Assembly: GCA_010405405.1 (NCBI GenBank)
Contig: MU004233.1
Coordinates: forward strand, 492,370-556,369
Direction: 5' to 3'
Length of the DNA stretch: 64,000 nucleotides
Source of the DNA: Microthyrium microscopicum
Taxonomy: Eukaryota > Ascomycota > Dothideomycetes > Microthyriales > Microthyriaceae
Part shown: positions 11,373 through 23,158 of the stretch, in pieces
Layout of the letters: the number at the start of each line of letters is the position of its first letter
Position numbering within the stretch: position 1 is the first letter of the stretch
The notes under the pieces: model-generated
Database searches by the model: none
The model's input: only the letters and a program-made list of their open reading frames with translations
Told to the model about the DNA's origin: nothing
Made by a program: the position numbers and the translations under genes

Positions 11373-11842
11373 TCGTGTGTTCTAAGAAGCCATCAGTGTT
11401 TGCTCTCCCGCTGATATCAGAGCTAGAGGCTTATGCTACCAGTGCCGTGTAGACTGCGCCCTTAAGCTTTCACTTCCTTCCACAGTCGCTTGTCTTCGAA
11501 AGAGTATTAGTCTTGTGACTTTCTCCCCAACCTTGACTTAGCCGCGTGATGCATGTGACTAGTGGAGGCGTAGCTTGGCGTAGTTACCGCGTACCGCTGC
11601 CAAGTCCTTGCTGACCAGTTGCTGACTAGATTTACGCCCTCGCACTTTAGCAGCCTGGATGACCGTCAATACGACGCGACTGCGAGATCTCAGACAAAAT
11701 ATCTACCTACATAAAATACCAAACAGCCATGGTACTGTATGTGTTCACCTGGGCTCCAGCTCTGCGCGCGGATCGAGTGCACCAAACTGTGTAGATGCCG
11801 CACTAGCACTCTGTGACGACACTGTCGAGTGAGGAATCGAGG
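11373..11842. other. Divergent intergenic region between HET and Zn2Cys6 genes
   Basis: Shared upstream region of the minus-strand HET gene and the plus-strand regulator. No TATA box or clear operator seen. The sequence is GC-balanced and has no coding pattern. Confidence 0.5.
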
Positions 11843-13455
11843 ATGATTCATCGAAATGGGTCAGCAAGCAAAGCTTGTCACAATTGTCGTCAAAATCGCC
11901 GGAAATGCGATCGCTCGGTTCCTACGTGCAATAAATGCCACTCCACCAGGCAAGAATGCCTTGGCTATGGGAAACTTTTGCAGTGGACCAACAGTGTTGC
12001 AACTCGCGGGAAGATGATGGGCAAGAACTTTTCAGCTGCCGGAACATCGCAATCAATTGGTGGTCCTGGTTTTATCAAGATCTCCAAGCAAAGTCAAGCG
12101 TTTTTGTCTTCGACATTAAGGTCAAGTTGGTGTTTACAACCCAGCGATCCCCCTTTCAGCGACCTGAGCAAGACATCAAGATTCTATTTGTCCTATTGTA
12201 AGCACAAACGAAAACTGCCTCATAGTTTGTGCCACTGATAACTTATAATACCAAAGATGATTCACAGGTCTGCAAAGATCTTGTACTTCAAGATGTACAC
12301 GAGCATAATCCATTCCGAGATCTCTTATCTCTCACTGGCGATTACTTGGTCTTGCGAGAAATAATCATTGCGAACTCTGCACTTCATTTTGCAAACGTAA
12401 CGAAAAAGGGCACGTTGAAATGTAATATCGGATCGGCTTCGCCTTCAGAGGCGTATAAAGATGCTCTAGTAGCCAAACAACAAGCTCTGCGCTTGCTATC
12501 TGATGCTTTGTCTAGTGGTGATTTTAGAAACTCGGCTATCATCCTCGCCTCAATGATGCTTTTTATCAAGTTCGAGCTTTTGGACTCGGGTAGAAATGGC
12601 TGGAGGTTTCATACAGAAGGTGCCCGACAACTCATGGTGTACCTACGCGACAACGGGAAACCAGATCTGCCTGCTCTTTACAATTTAAAGCACATTCTGA
12701 TATCGAATTGCACAATGTAAGGACCTCCAGTAAGTCATACAGTTACCAAAATTCTAAATCGAAACAGATATGACATCCTTGGCACTACTTTAACTGCCTC
12801 AGCGTTAACGAGGAGCTCAGATATCGCTTTGCTCAACATAGCCTCGAAGGATATTGACGAAGATATGGCCAATGGCTGTCTGTCCTGTCCGCCGTTGCTA
12901 CTTCAAGTCATTCGCGATGTATCCCGCTTTTCACAGTCAACCAGCGAATCCAATATGATTGAAAACAACGCTATCCAGCTCTTATCGGTGGTGGATGCAT
13001 TCAATCCATATGCCTGGGCAAGCTCCCTACAGAAGATTTCCACGTCATTCGACCTAGACAAACGTGCTCATATAGGTTGCGCATACAAGGAAGCAGTGAA
13101 GATCTATATCATTCGAGCTACGAGCGCGGCCAATTCGCCTGCAATTCATTCGGATTCGCTTGAAGATCTTGTGTCCGAAATTATTCTCCATTTGACCCCT
13201 GTCCCACCGGAGGACTCCTTTTTCAAGGCAACTTGCTGGCCTTCATTCATGGCAGGAGCCGAGACCAATGATCCTGCCCAACGCAAATGGGTTTTAAGCC
13301 GTCTGGAAACTGGTTTAAATACTCTTCCCTGGGGATTCCTCTCAAGTGCTGTTGATCTATTGCCTCTCGTTTGGGACTATAAGAGTCAGTATGAACCAGG
13401 ACCGGACTGGTTGATTCATCTGAAGCTCTCGGATAATGACTGGCTCATTGCATGA
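11843..13455 (+). CDS. Zn2Cys6 fungal transcription factor, 500 aa
   Basis: Nuclear DNA-binding regulator with an N-terminal binuclear zinc cluster: C12-x2-C15-x6-C22-x6-C29-x2-C32-x6-C39, starting at residue 12. Exons 11843-12197, 12257-12716 and 12768-13455; introns 12198-12256 (acceptor AAAG) and 12717-12767. The joins read FYLSY-YDSQVCKDLV and NCT-IYDILGTT. Exons 2 and 3 encode the usual fungal middle region, including HNPFRDLL, GRNGWRFHTEGA and, late, FFKATCWPSFMAGAE. The C-terminus DNDWLIA is typical of this subfamily. The frame is open upstream to a GTG, but the first ATG is 11843. It diverges from the HET gene; target genes are unknown. Confidence 0.9.
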
Positions 13456-13854
13456 TCTCGAAGGACGTTCTCACTGCAAAACCATGGAATTTCCTGAAAG
13501 GAAAAAACTGCCTTATGGCCACCAGCAGGCTCAGATAAGGACGGCGACAGACATATATCTAATCTGCACCTCCCTCAAAATCCTTACAGTGAGCCTCCGA
13601 AAGGTACACTTGAAGCTCAATCCGGCGACTAGATGCTCGCCTGGTCGGCTTCGCGTGTAGAGACTCTTGACTGGCAATGACCTTATATTAGATATGCTTA
13701 GGTAAGGCGGCCATTGCGGTTAACTTTGTAGCTGGAATCAATCTAACTGAATACCATTCGAAGAATCATCTAAAACTCAAAGAAAATCCAATTCTCTCCT
13801 CTAGAGTTATCTTAGGCAAATCCCACGACCAAGGCTAATGGCCTCCTTTTGCAA
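13456..13854. other. Intergenic, 3' flanks
   Basis: Lies between the stop of the Zn2Cys6 gene and the 3' end of the minus-strand relic. Short open frames only, with no motif seen. Confidence 0.5.
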
Positions 13855-14628
13855 CTAATCTTGAGCTCTGTCTCTTTCCAATGTGCCTCCTTCGATCATG
13901 GTAGATCGCGTTGCAGTAATTGCTTTTGGCTCTCGTTCATGAATGGCTTGAACGTGTTCTAGAAACTCTGATGGCTACCACCAGCGCTGCTTACCAAAAG
14001 GGGCTGCACTTGCCATCGTATCTAATGAATGCTCCCATTCCGAAAGCCCTTGATAGCAGATAGAACACTCGATAACAGAGCGTAGCTTCTGCGCGCCATC
14101 TGAGTTGATGGGAGTACGCCATATATTTTGTCTCTCAGTTGCCAGTCTTGATATCTATGATTGGGCGCTAGCTGTCAATCTGTGACAGATAAGCGCTAGC
14201 AGTCCATCTTCATAGCTGCTCGCTAATTTTTTGAGTTTCTCAAATGTCTGGGTTTCATTGCAGATAGGATTGACAATATTGATCAGAGTTGTGAGAGGAT
14301 GCGAGAAGTTAGGAAATCAAGACGTGAAGTTACACGGTTGTGGACTTGTTTCCGCCCCGGTTACTGCGCCACAAGGCTTTTGATCGGTCACTGCCATGGC
14401 CGCTGATCAGAACCTCAGTCTGGGAAATTTGGATTCTTTCTCCTCTTTGGAAACACAATCTTGTTCATCATTGTTTATCATCCGTTGAAGAATTCCACGA
14501 CATGGGCTTCCGACATCGAGGCACCGCTGCGTCTCTGCATTGAGAAGATCGACATTGAACTCATCAGCATCATTCCCTTCTTGGCTACCTAGTAGACGCG
14601 ATTTCCTAAAGACCGACCAATATATCAT
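13855..14628 (-). pseudogene. Decayed coding relic of an unassigned fungal gene
   Basis: On the minus strand several open segments in changing frames look coding: 14628-14407 (..LLNAETQRCLDVGSPC..), about 14318-14210 (..NPICNETQTFEKLKKLASS..), and about 14152-13855 (..TERQNIWRTPINSDGAQ.., then after a TAG ..HEREPKAITATRSTM..). They are separated by in-frame stops (TAG/TGA) and no introns repair them all, so I read this as a mutated gene copy. The piece at 14102-14134 resembles 29530-29562 in a second relic. I do not recognise the family. Confidence 0.45.
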
Positions 14629-14662
14629 ACCGTCAGTCGAGCTTAGCGAATTCGTCTACAAA

Positions 14663-16974
14663 ATGCCAAAGATTAGCAGCAGGGGTCCCGCCTTTGGAAG
14701 AAAGAGAAAGGCTCCGGCAAAGCAGCCAACTGCTGGTATCAGAACCTCGAAGCGACTTCAAAAGGAAGAGATGCGGGTAGCAGCACTAGCATCTGCATCG
14801 TCTACCACAAATGTGTCAGAACTCCAATTGTGCTGCTCCTATTGCACTCGCAATGGGCTTGGAGATATAAGTGCTTATGTTATAATCGAGTCGATAAATC
14901 GAGATGAATTGCGCCATATTCTGCACAATATGAATAATTCAGCTTGCAACTCTTGTGAGCTTTTGGGCGGTGCCATACGCATGACCGACCTCCTGCCAGA
15001 CAGAGAAGGAATTGGGTCTGGAGATCTCAACTCATTTGCCCCATTTAAAATGACGACGTACAAGGGGAAGCTTGTGATTAGCGATTCGCATAAATCATAC
15101 GACTCCGTGGTAGGTGTAAACTGTCCAAGTACAATCAATAATACTCATGGCTTATCATAATACAGCTTCTCGACACTAATCACGGCGACAATCCCATCAC
15201 CATTCCAGAATCGATCGACTTCGCCGCTCCTATAGCCTGGCTCGAGCATTGCAAAAGAAATCACGAGAAAGGTTGCGGTCAACGAGACGTTGCGCTACGA
15301 CACTTGACGCCAATAGATGTCATCCTAGTTGACGTGAATAGAGACTGTTTGACGATGAGTACAACTGCCTCTACATACTTTGCCTTGAGCTACGTCTGGG
15401 GTGGTACGGAGATTGCAAAGACAACCATGAATAGTCAGGCTGCCTTCAGGCAACCTGGGTCATTGAAAGATGGATTAACCTTGCCTAAAACTATATCCGA
15501 CGCAATGTTGTTGACCAAAAAGATGGGAGTGGGGTATCTTTGGGTGGACTGTCTTTGTGTCGTACAAGATTCTCCGAACAAACACCAAGAAATCGGTAAT
15601 ATGGATATCGTGTATTCGCAGGCTGAGCTCACGATCGTAGCCGCCAATGGAATGGACGCCGACTCCGGGCTACCTGGTGTTCGACCAAAGACACGCCGGG
15701 AAACAGTCGCGTCTAAGATCCAGGGACCATACTTCTTAAAAAGACAGATGCCAGTGGATAAGCCCAGCATTTTTGATCAAACTACGTATAGTACTCGTGG
15801 ATGGACATTCCAGGAGCTGACTTTATCAAAGCGAGTACTTTTGGTTACGAACAATCAACTCGTATTTCACTGCGACACCACAAGATGTTCGGAATCACAG
15901 TCGGGAGAAGAGAGTCACCGTAATGGAGAAGTTGGTGCTGGCATAATTGATCTGCGGAATAAGAAAAGTTCAACTCGAAGCAATATTTCCATTCTGCAGT
16001 CATACTTTGCAATGGTCACGGAGTACTGCAAGAAGCGACTAAGCTACCAAGCAGACATTGAAAATGCCTTTGCTGGACTGGCTTCCATCCTACAAGAATG
16101 GTGTGGGGAGACTCCGGTCATCCATGGAATGCTGTCTAGCCTTTTCGGCCATTCGATGATGTGGTTTTTCGATACTCATCAGCATCTGTTTAGCGCCTAC
16201 TCTCTGACTGAAAGAGGGAAGAGAAGAGACGGTTTCCCATCGTGGTCTTGGACCGGCTGGATCGCCTGCTACAGCAACTTGAACAGTGACTCAAACCCAG
16301 AATTGCCAGTTCAGTCACTAATTGATAATGTCGAGATAACGATCTATAGTGAACGTTATATATCATCGGAGTCTTTAAGCATCGCAGACAAATCATTCAT
16401 GAGGGAGGGCGCGGTTGGGACTGGACAGCAAATACAGGTCAACTTGGAACCTACGCAGTACAACTCGAGTGTCGGTTGTTCGAGTACCCTAGCATTTGAT
16501 GGAGAGCGAACGGAGTGGAAAAACTTCGCAGTTAAAGGCACAACTGCTCATAATGCAACATTTGCCTTCGCACGCTCCGGGAAAACACTGGAGTGTGGTT
16601 TCCTTTCCGTAGCGCCAGAGGCAGAGATTTGTCACGAGATATATGAATCAGCAACAGATCCACTATCAGAGGCTGATTGCGGTTGGAGTTTAGTGCGACT
16701 CTATCATTTGCGGATGGCAAAAGAGGCTCAATTTGAGGGCCTCCAGTTTACATTTGAAAGAATTGAGAAAAACTCTGAAGGTCTTGAGAGCGGTTTCGCT
16801 GAGAGGTTTCAGGAGCGACTACAGGCAACTGATCTGTTATTTGTTTTGCTCATTAGACGCAATGGTCAACATTGGGAGCGAATAGGCTCGGGTGTGATGT
16901 TCCAGAAAGACTGGCCGTCGACTAGCAAACGAGCCAAGGTTCGAGCATATCGCGAGAGAATAGTGCTTGTTTGA
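14663..16974 (+). CDS. HET-domain protein, 751 aa, apparently intact
   Basis: Heterokaryon-incompatibility family protein in two exons, 14663-15109 and 15166-16974, split by a 56-bp intron (GTAGGT..TACAG) with phase 0. The start is the first ATG of the open frame. A basic stretch GRKRKAPAK near residue 12 could be a nuclear signal. The HET domain begins at Y220 (YFALSYVWGG), continues through LPKTISDAM and YLWVDCLCVVQD (about 271-282), then YSQAELTIVAA and RGWTFQE. A 400-residue C-terminal region of unknown fold follows, containing the usual FPSWSWTGW. Unlike the HET gene at 9.5-11.4 kb, the LSYxWGG block is present and the frame is unbroken. What it recognises is unknown. Confidence 0.9.
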
Positions 16975-17513
16975 TTATGGAAGACGATCGACGATTTTGG
17001 AACGACGCTTTGATCTGAAAGCCAATGACGCCATGAAGTATTCGGGTACAGGATGGATTACGGAACAACCTCACTAACGAGAGGTTGGCGCTCAGCTTTA
17101 CCAGCGTTCATCACTGCGTGATATTGATATCTGGCAGCCGATGGAATATTAAGGTCTCATGTATATACAACGATTGACCAAATTCAATGGTTGCGTCCGT
17201 GAGGAGGCGAGTCAATGTAGTGCCTCCAGTGTCTATTCAGCAATGACCAATAGATGACTAGGTAGGTAGGAAAACACATGCATGAGATATCATTGCGTGA
17301 ATTGGAAAGGATGAAGAAAGTCAGCAATCAAGATGAGCATGATGTGAAGTACAGTAGTAGAGACGAATACGCTAAGCCCATTTATGGCCCGTGATTGGCC
17401 CGAGCTACCTGGCTACGATCTATGATGTTTACTCTCCTCTCGCCTCCAAAACATTTATGGATACCGTTATATCCACCACCACTTTCGTATAACTTGCCTT
17501 TACAAGGGATGGC
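16975..17513. other. Intergenic upstream of EXO5
   Basis: 3' flank of the HET gene and promoter of the next gene. No coding pattern, TATA box or repeat seen. Confidence 0.5.
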
Positions 17514-19361
17514 ATGGCTACTCTACCAGAGCCTCGCCCACCACATATAGCACCCGACAGCGCCACTGACTCCGACGAATATGGCTCCGATATTGACATG
17601 ACTATCGATCTCGAGCCCCCAGCACACCCGGACGCGGGCATAACCAGCGCCCAAACAAGTTTCCTAAATAATATCGACGCTACAAGCGACTACGGCTCCG
17701 ACCTGAACTCCGACGAAGAACGCGAACTCTCGAAAGTCCTCGGCGAAATCGAGGCGCGCGGAACAGGAGGCGTAGACATCAAAGTATCTGAAGCAATCGA
17801 TCAAGATGTCTCCTACATTGATGTCGTGGCGCGTGTGCCAAAGTTCTTGTCTAGCCAAGACAGCACAAAGACGGGGAGCACTGCCTTCTACACTGCTGTC
17901 GAAAGTTGGAGTCAAAGCACGGGCAAGCGGAGTGGTCGGCCGAGTCTCAATCAGGAGGCAGGCCAGGTGGTATCAGTCGGCAGTAGTAAGTTCTTCGTGA
18001 GGTTGCATATAGGCGTGTCTGACTGACTGTAGCGATTAGTCGCGAGAACAGTTGACGGCGACATATTAGATCGTCCTGGGTCCATACCCAATCCTGCCGA
18101 AAGCTTAGCTAAACCACCACCAGAAGCACCCTTAATCGAGGTTACGAAAGAGCCTGAATCACCGGATCCATCTCCTCCGGTTACATGGCAGCAGCTGGCA
18201 GATAAGATCGCGCCAGTCAAGCGATTTCGGGAATATCGGCCTCTGACGGTGAGCGATCTAGTGTCACCAATGTGGTGCGAATTACAATACTTCAACTCCT
18301 TGTCGAAATACGGGAAAATAAAACGAAGTGCACAAATGAAGCGCGGTGGCGAAGTACACAAGAAGCTAGAACTGGAAGTACATGAGTTCGTCCCAGTCGA
18401 TATCCAGACTCGAGAAGATGGCTGGGGTCTACGTCTTTGGAATATCATACAAGGGCTCCGCACTCTTCGGGTAACCGGGATGACTCGAGAACTCGACGTC
18501 TGGGGCATCGTCAATGGTCAAGTCATATCCGGAGTCATCGACGAAGTCAGCTACACCTGCCCAGACCCGGAGCTAGAAATAGCTCTCTTAGCCTCTGCGG
18601 AGGAAGCGAAAACCGGAAAGAAGGATCCAGATCAGATGTCGATCGAAGAGTTCTTTGCCAAGCGCAAATCTCGTGAAGACAAACTCACTGAAGCCGGTCC
18701 TCGAGTCTACGTGATAGATACCAAAACACGCGCCTATCCCAGTCTTCCCTCCGCCGCGAGTTCGAGGGCTGTTAAGATGCAACTTATGCTCTATCGTTTC
18801 CTCATCACCCAACTGTGTACTGACAAAGTCTCTGGCACAGCCATATTCTCACGGTACGGCGTGGACGCTAACGTCACATTCTCCGAAACCTTCCTCAAGC
18901 AAATCGCCGAGCTCGAGTTCAACTTCAGCCAGCAAGCATCTAGTGCAGAGGCCGCATTATCATCCCAAGCGAGCACCTTCAGCGAGCTTAGAGAGCACGC
19001 AAACTTGTCCACGCTTTGGGATCTCGTTATACGAGAATATAAGACGACATTTACACCAGCCATGCTATCGCCTGTCCTCACGGCGGTGTTCCGCACACAG
19101 TCGATGGGTGCGTACATAGGACAACGAACCTTTGTACACGACGACGCTGAGCTAGAGAAACATGTCGTGGATGAATTGGCTTGGTGGGCAGGTCAGCGAG
19201 CGCCCAGAGGCGTCGATATCGAGGATGCATTCAAATGTCGAATGTGTGAGTTTGCGGAAGGATGTGACTGGCGTAAGGATCGCGAGAAGGAGGCCATGGA
19301 GATGGCGAAGGCGAAGCGCGGCCGGCCAAAGAAGCGGAAAAGCGATGAGACAAGTCCGTGA
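17514..19361 (+). CDS. EXO5: Exonuclease V, iron-sulfur 5'-3' exonuclease (EXO5/DEM1), 597 aa
   Basis: Single-strand DNA exonuclease needed for mitochondrial genome maintenance in yeast. Exons 17514-17985 and 18040-19361; the intron 17986-18039 ends at GCGATTAG, which keeps frame (VGS-IARTVDGD). The N-terminal third is acidic and Ser/Asp-rich with two near-repeats (YGSDIDM, YGSDLNS). The nuclease core starts at VSDLVSPMWCELQY. Candidate [4Fe-4S] ligands are C237 and the C-terminal C557-x2-C560-x5-C566. Nuclease residues sit in GVIDEV and YVIDTKTR. The tail is very basic (KRGRPKKRK), so nuclear as well as mitochondrial location is possible. The ATG at 17514 is the first of the frame. Convergent with the next gene. 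Confidence 0.92.
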
Positions 19362-19545
19362 AATGGTATGTGAGAGCTTTGTACATTATATTTGATCGAT
19401 GACACTGTAACTATACTAAATATATAGGCCCTATGACACCTTATATTAGTCCATAATGAAACGACTGTAATGCTTGCTAAATCCATTGTACATCACCGAA
19501 TACCTCAGTCGCTAGATCCAACCCATCCTCTTATATCAGAACACA

Positions 19546-21779
19546 TTACTCCATCCATCTTGGCCTCGGCGTCGCTCCACCATCCATCTCAACTCGGTCC
19601 AGCGGCAGCGCATACGCAGCATACCGATCACTGGCAGCACTCATCTCCGAACTATGCGCCTGACCATATGCCTGACCATACGTCTGCTGCGCCTGCTGCT
19701 GATGCACACCCGCCGGGTACCTCCCTCCAGGCATCGGCGCTGACCCACTCCACTCCTGGGAATCCGCCTCCACCGGCGCCACATACTCCTTCCCTGGCAA
19801 CTCCGTATATCTACTGACGCCCAGCGCACTCGCCGGGAACTGCGCACTCGTTGGCATCGACTTCATATTATCCGGCCGCTGCGGTATAGGACGCACATAA
19901 GACTGTGGTTTATACGCAGTCTCATCATCCACATATGCCGGCTGTTCGCCCACAACACCAAGTTTCGGGCTCGTCCACGCAGAGCTACCAGGTTGTACCT
20001 GCGTCAGCGTCGACCCCATTGACTGCCGATGAGGATTCGCATAAAATGGATTTCCCTGCTGCGTCGTCCCGGTCCCCTGCGTCCAAGCACTAACCTGACT
20101 TTGGGTCTGGCTCATCATCCGTTCCCTCCGATCCTTCCTGCGCCAAAGCGTACACCAAGCCAACAGAATGAGGGCAATCAGTGCACCGAGACCTGCGCCG
20201 ACGCCGATGCCGATCTTGGCGCCGAGGCTTAGACTGCTGGTCTTGTGGGTGACTTCGACGCCGTTTTTTAGGGGTAGGAGGAGTGCGAAGATTTGGTTGG
20301 TGATTACGTTTACGCAGACGGATGCTGAGGCGGCTGTTGCGGTGGCGGCGATTATGGCGGAGAGGGATGATATTTGGGAGGATATTTCAGCTGGAACGGG
20401 CAGAGATGTGGATAGGATTGTGTAGCAGGGGGTTTGGTTGAGGAGTCGTTGGTTGTAGAGAGAGAAACCGCTGGAGCATTTGTCAGTGGTACGGATGGTG
20501 GGAATGGGAGAGGGTGGACTTACACGGGGCAGCAGTTTGAGGCGGTGGAGGTGTAGTCTGCTGGACAGAGGGTGAGAGGGGCGGCATTGAGTGCTGATAC
20601 TAATTCAGAGTTTGCTTGACTTAGAGGTATGATGCTGGCGGTGATTGTTGGTGTGGAGCCGCTTGCGGTCAAGGGTGGACAGCATTCTGGGTTGGCTTGT
20701 CCGCAGCCTACAACTGGGAATAGGGTGTATGATCCATCGGCTAGTGGGAAAGCAGTGTACTGTGGAATTGCACATGTTGCTGTGAGAAGAGCTTGTCCGG
20801 AATAGGTTGATGATGCTACTTGAGCTATGGGATTTGGAACAGATGCTTGTGGTGAGGCGAAAAGTGACATGGTTGGCACGACGATCTCAGTTGATATTGC
20901 TAGAGATGCTATTTTGCTCGGTGTTGTTACGGGAGTTGAAGTGGACGATGATCCAGAAACAACAGAGCTTACTGCATTCGGGGTTGAAATACCGGAAGCA
21001 TTGAGGCCTGTGGCACTAGTTCCTCTTGAGATCGCTCCAGAAGCAGAGTTCGCTACTCCTGGACTAGATCCAGCCGCTATCGTCGAACTGGATGCAGCGT
21101 CGCTTGCAGAGATAGAGCTCACTGCTGACGCTGTCCCAGCCGTCGTAGTCTGCAGCGTTGTTATAGTTATGCCCGCGGCTGTCGTAGATATCACCGTATT
21201 TATGTTGGTGAATGGAGTAGTTGTTATTTGAGCGACAGTTGTAGGCGCTGCTTTGGTTGTAGCGGTGGTCAGAGCAACGCTTGCTAAAGTCACAATCAGA
21301 TTGTTTCAAGGAGGACAGATTATTCGAATCATACCTTGACGTTTCTTCAACTCCAGCCGTTCATCCCCAGGGAGGTTCGGACAGGACTCTTCTAGAAGAC
21401 GCAGAGCGAGTTCATAGTCCGATCCTGCTCTGGTAGAGCTTTGTGAATGTGTGCAATAGGAGGAAAGATTGTAGATGTAGCGATCGACCTGAGAATCATA
21501 AGAGTAAGAATGGGTAGGATTATCGTTACTTCATACTACGTCCTGGTTGCCACAGATCTTTCGAATGTCATGGGAACAATAACTTCTCCTTCGTTTGATG
21601 GGCTTCTGATATGCTTCGTGAAGTGCTAAAACCTATTGCAAAAGCGTTAGGCTGAGTCTGTGTGAATATTGCCTGGATCTACTTACACCACAGACTGGTA
21701 ATGTGTGAGCGATATCCTTTTCTGAACTAGAGATTAACGACTTGAAGAATCTCAGAGTATGATCAACCATTTGATACAT
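19546..21779 (-). CDS. Ser/Thr-rich single-pass membrane protein, 674 aa
   Basis: Likely cell-surface protein with a mucin-like ectodomain. Exons: 21779-21687, 21632-21540, 21488-21335, 21283-20524 and 20470-19546; all five joins keep frame with GT..AG introns of 51-55 bp. The ectodomain is about 250 residues of Ser/Thr/Ala, then a Cys-containing stretch (CGQANPECCPP.., SNCCPV-GFSLYNQ). One TM helix (KIGIGVGAGLGALIALILLAW) precedes a basic stop-transfer and a Pro/Gln/Ser-rich tail. The part before the ectodomain (DYELALRLLEESCPNLP..LELKKRQ) is seen in related fungal proteins. No signal peptide is visible at the chosen ATG. The first two exons are the least certain; they could belong to another transcript. 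Confidence 0.7.
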
Positions 21780-23158
21780 CGTGACCTTTCGGGCCTTTTG
21801 TTGAAGAAGATAGAACCTCAAAAACGGAAGTAGTCAGAATAGGCAACGAGCAACATGGTAACCCGGGCCGGCAGATGGGCCTTTTGAACGATAAGAGGAA
21901 ATCAATCATAGCAGAGAAAGCAAAACAATGCCAATACTCTGCACAGTAGGCGCTTTAGAGCTTGCATGCCCAGAAAGCTGGGCGAAAGTCATACCACACT
22001 CTACGGCGCCTTTGGATTCGAGACTCAGCCTCGAAGGTTCAGCTGCTGCATACTGGAGGCAACTTCATTGGATACGGCATATTGGTGCATTCCCCAAACG
22101 TAAAACACTTTTAGAAGCACAATTGCTGAGACAAGTGCGAACTACAGACATGAGGTTTCTTCACCGGGAAGTTCCGGCTCTTGCTGCAGTGCTGTAATCT
22201 GAGGATGCCATCATTGTCGAGAGCATGATCAATAGCCTTTGATGAGCATGAAACTCTTCTTACGATTCATTAGCGAAGGGAGATGGTGTTGGTTAACAAG
22301 TGAAGTTAGAGTTCGGAACATTTGCAAGACACCACGGCGCAGATCCGGAGTCGTTTCCGAGGCAGCCCTGGAGGTCTCCACGAAGTTTGATTGTGGCTGA
22401 GCGGTTTACGATCGCCAAAAATAGATCATGAAGTGCTACAAAAAGAACCATAACCTTTGAAGCACGAGGTCATCGCTGTACGCTGCAAGAAATACTTGGA
22501 GACGTAATTGTGATTCGCTAGGTAGACTTTTTGTTGCTGTGAACATGAAAACTGGAACAGCACTTTATCCTTGCTTTTGGTTCAGCCTTATGGAGGTTGC
22601 CTGTGAAGCTGAAATGACATGACCTCAAAATTGAAAACCTCATCCATTCGAGTTATTACCTCGGGATATGCTCCCTTTGTACAAGGGTTAAGAAACTAAA
22701 GGTTAAGAAACTAAATGTTAAGAAACTAAATGTTAAGAAACTAAATGTTAAGAAACTAAAGGTTGACGTTTATGCAATAGCATTGACGTGTGGTTCATGT
22801 GGTGGCGAATAGAGTACACCTTTTGGTGAAGGAGCCGATCCACTGCTCGTTGTTGACCATCCAGAGATTGATCTTAAATCGTGATAGAGTAGGTAGCAAT
22901 AGGTACTAACAGGTAGTACGATCAAGCAGGTGCAAAAAAGGAAGAACAATACATGTAACAAAGGGAGTAAAGAGTGGTACCCATGGAAATTACAAGGCGA
23001 GGCCCCGCGGTTCCGACTTCGGCCGATCGCGTCTTCATCTTCACCAAAAATCTGAGGGCCAGGTTTGTCACATGAAATTGATTAAAAAAAATCCAATTCT
23101 AGGAATTCGTTCTTAGGACCACCTACCAAACAAATTCAGACAGAACTTCCATATCGAA
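21780..23158. other. Intergenic between divergent Ser/Thr-rich protein and ATIC genes
   Basis: Carries upstream regions of both genes and a five-copy 15-bp tandem repeat (22687-22761). An open frame at 21928-22197 shows no family motif. Nothing else recognised. Confidence 0.5.
22687..22761. repeat. 15-bp tandem repeat, five copies
   Basis: Unit GTTAAGAAACTAAA followed by G or T, five uninterrupted copies that differ only at the last base. It lies about 400 bp upstream of the ATIC gene. Confidence 0.95.
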
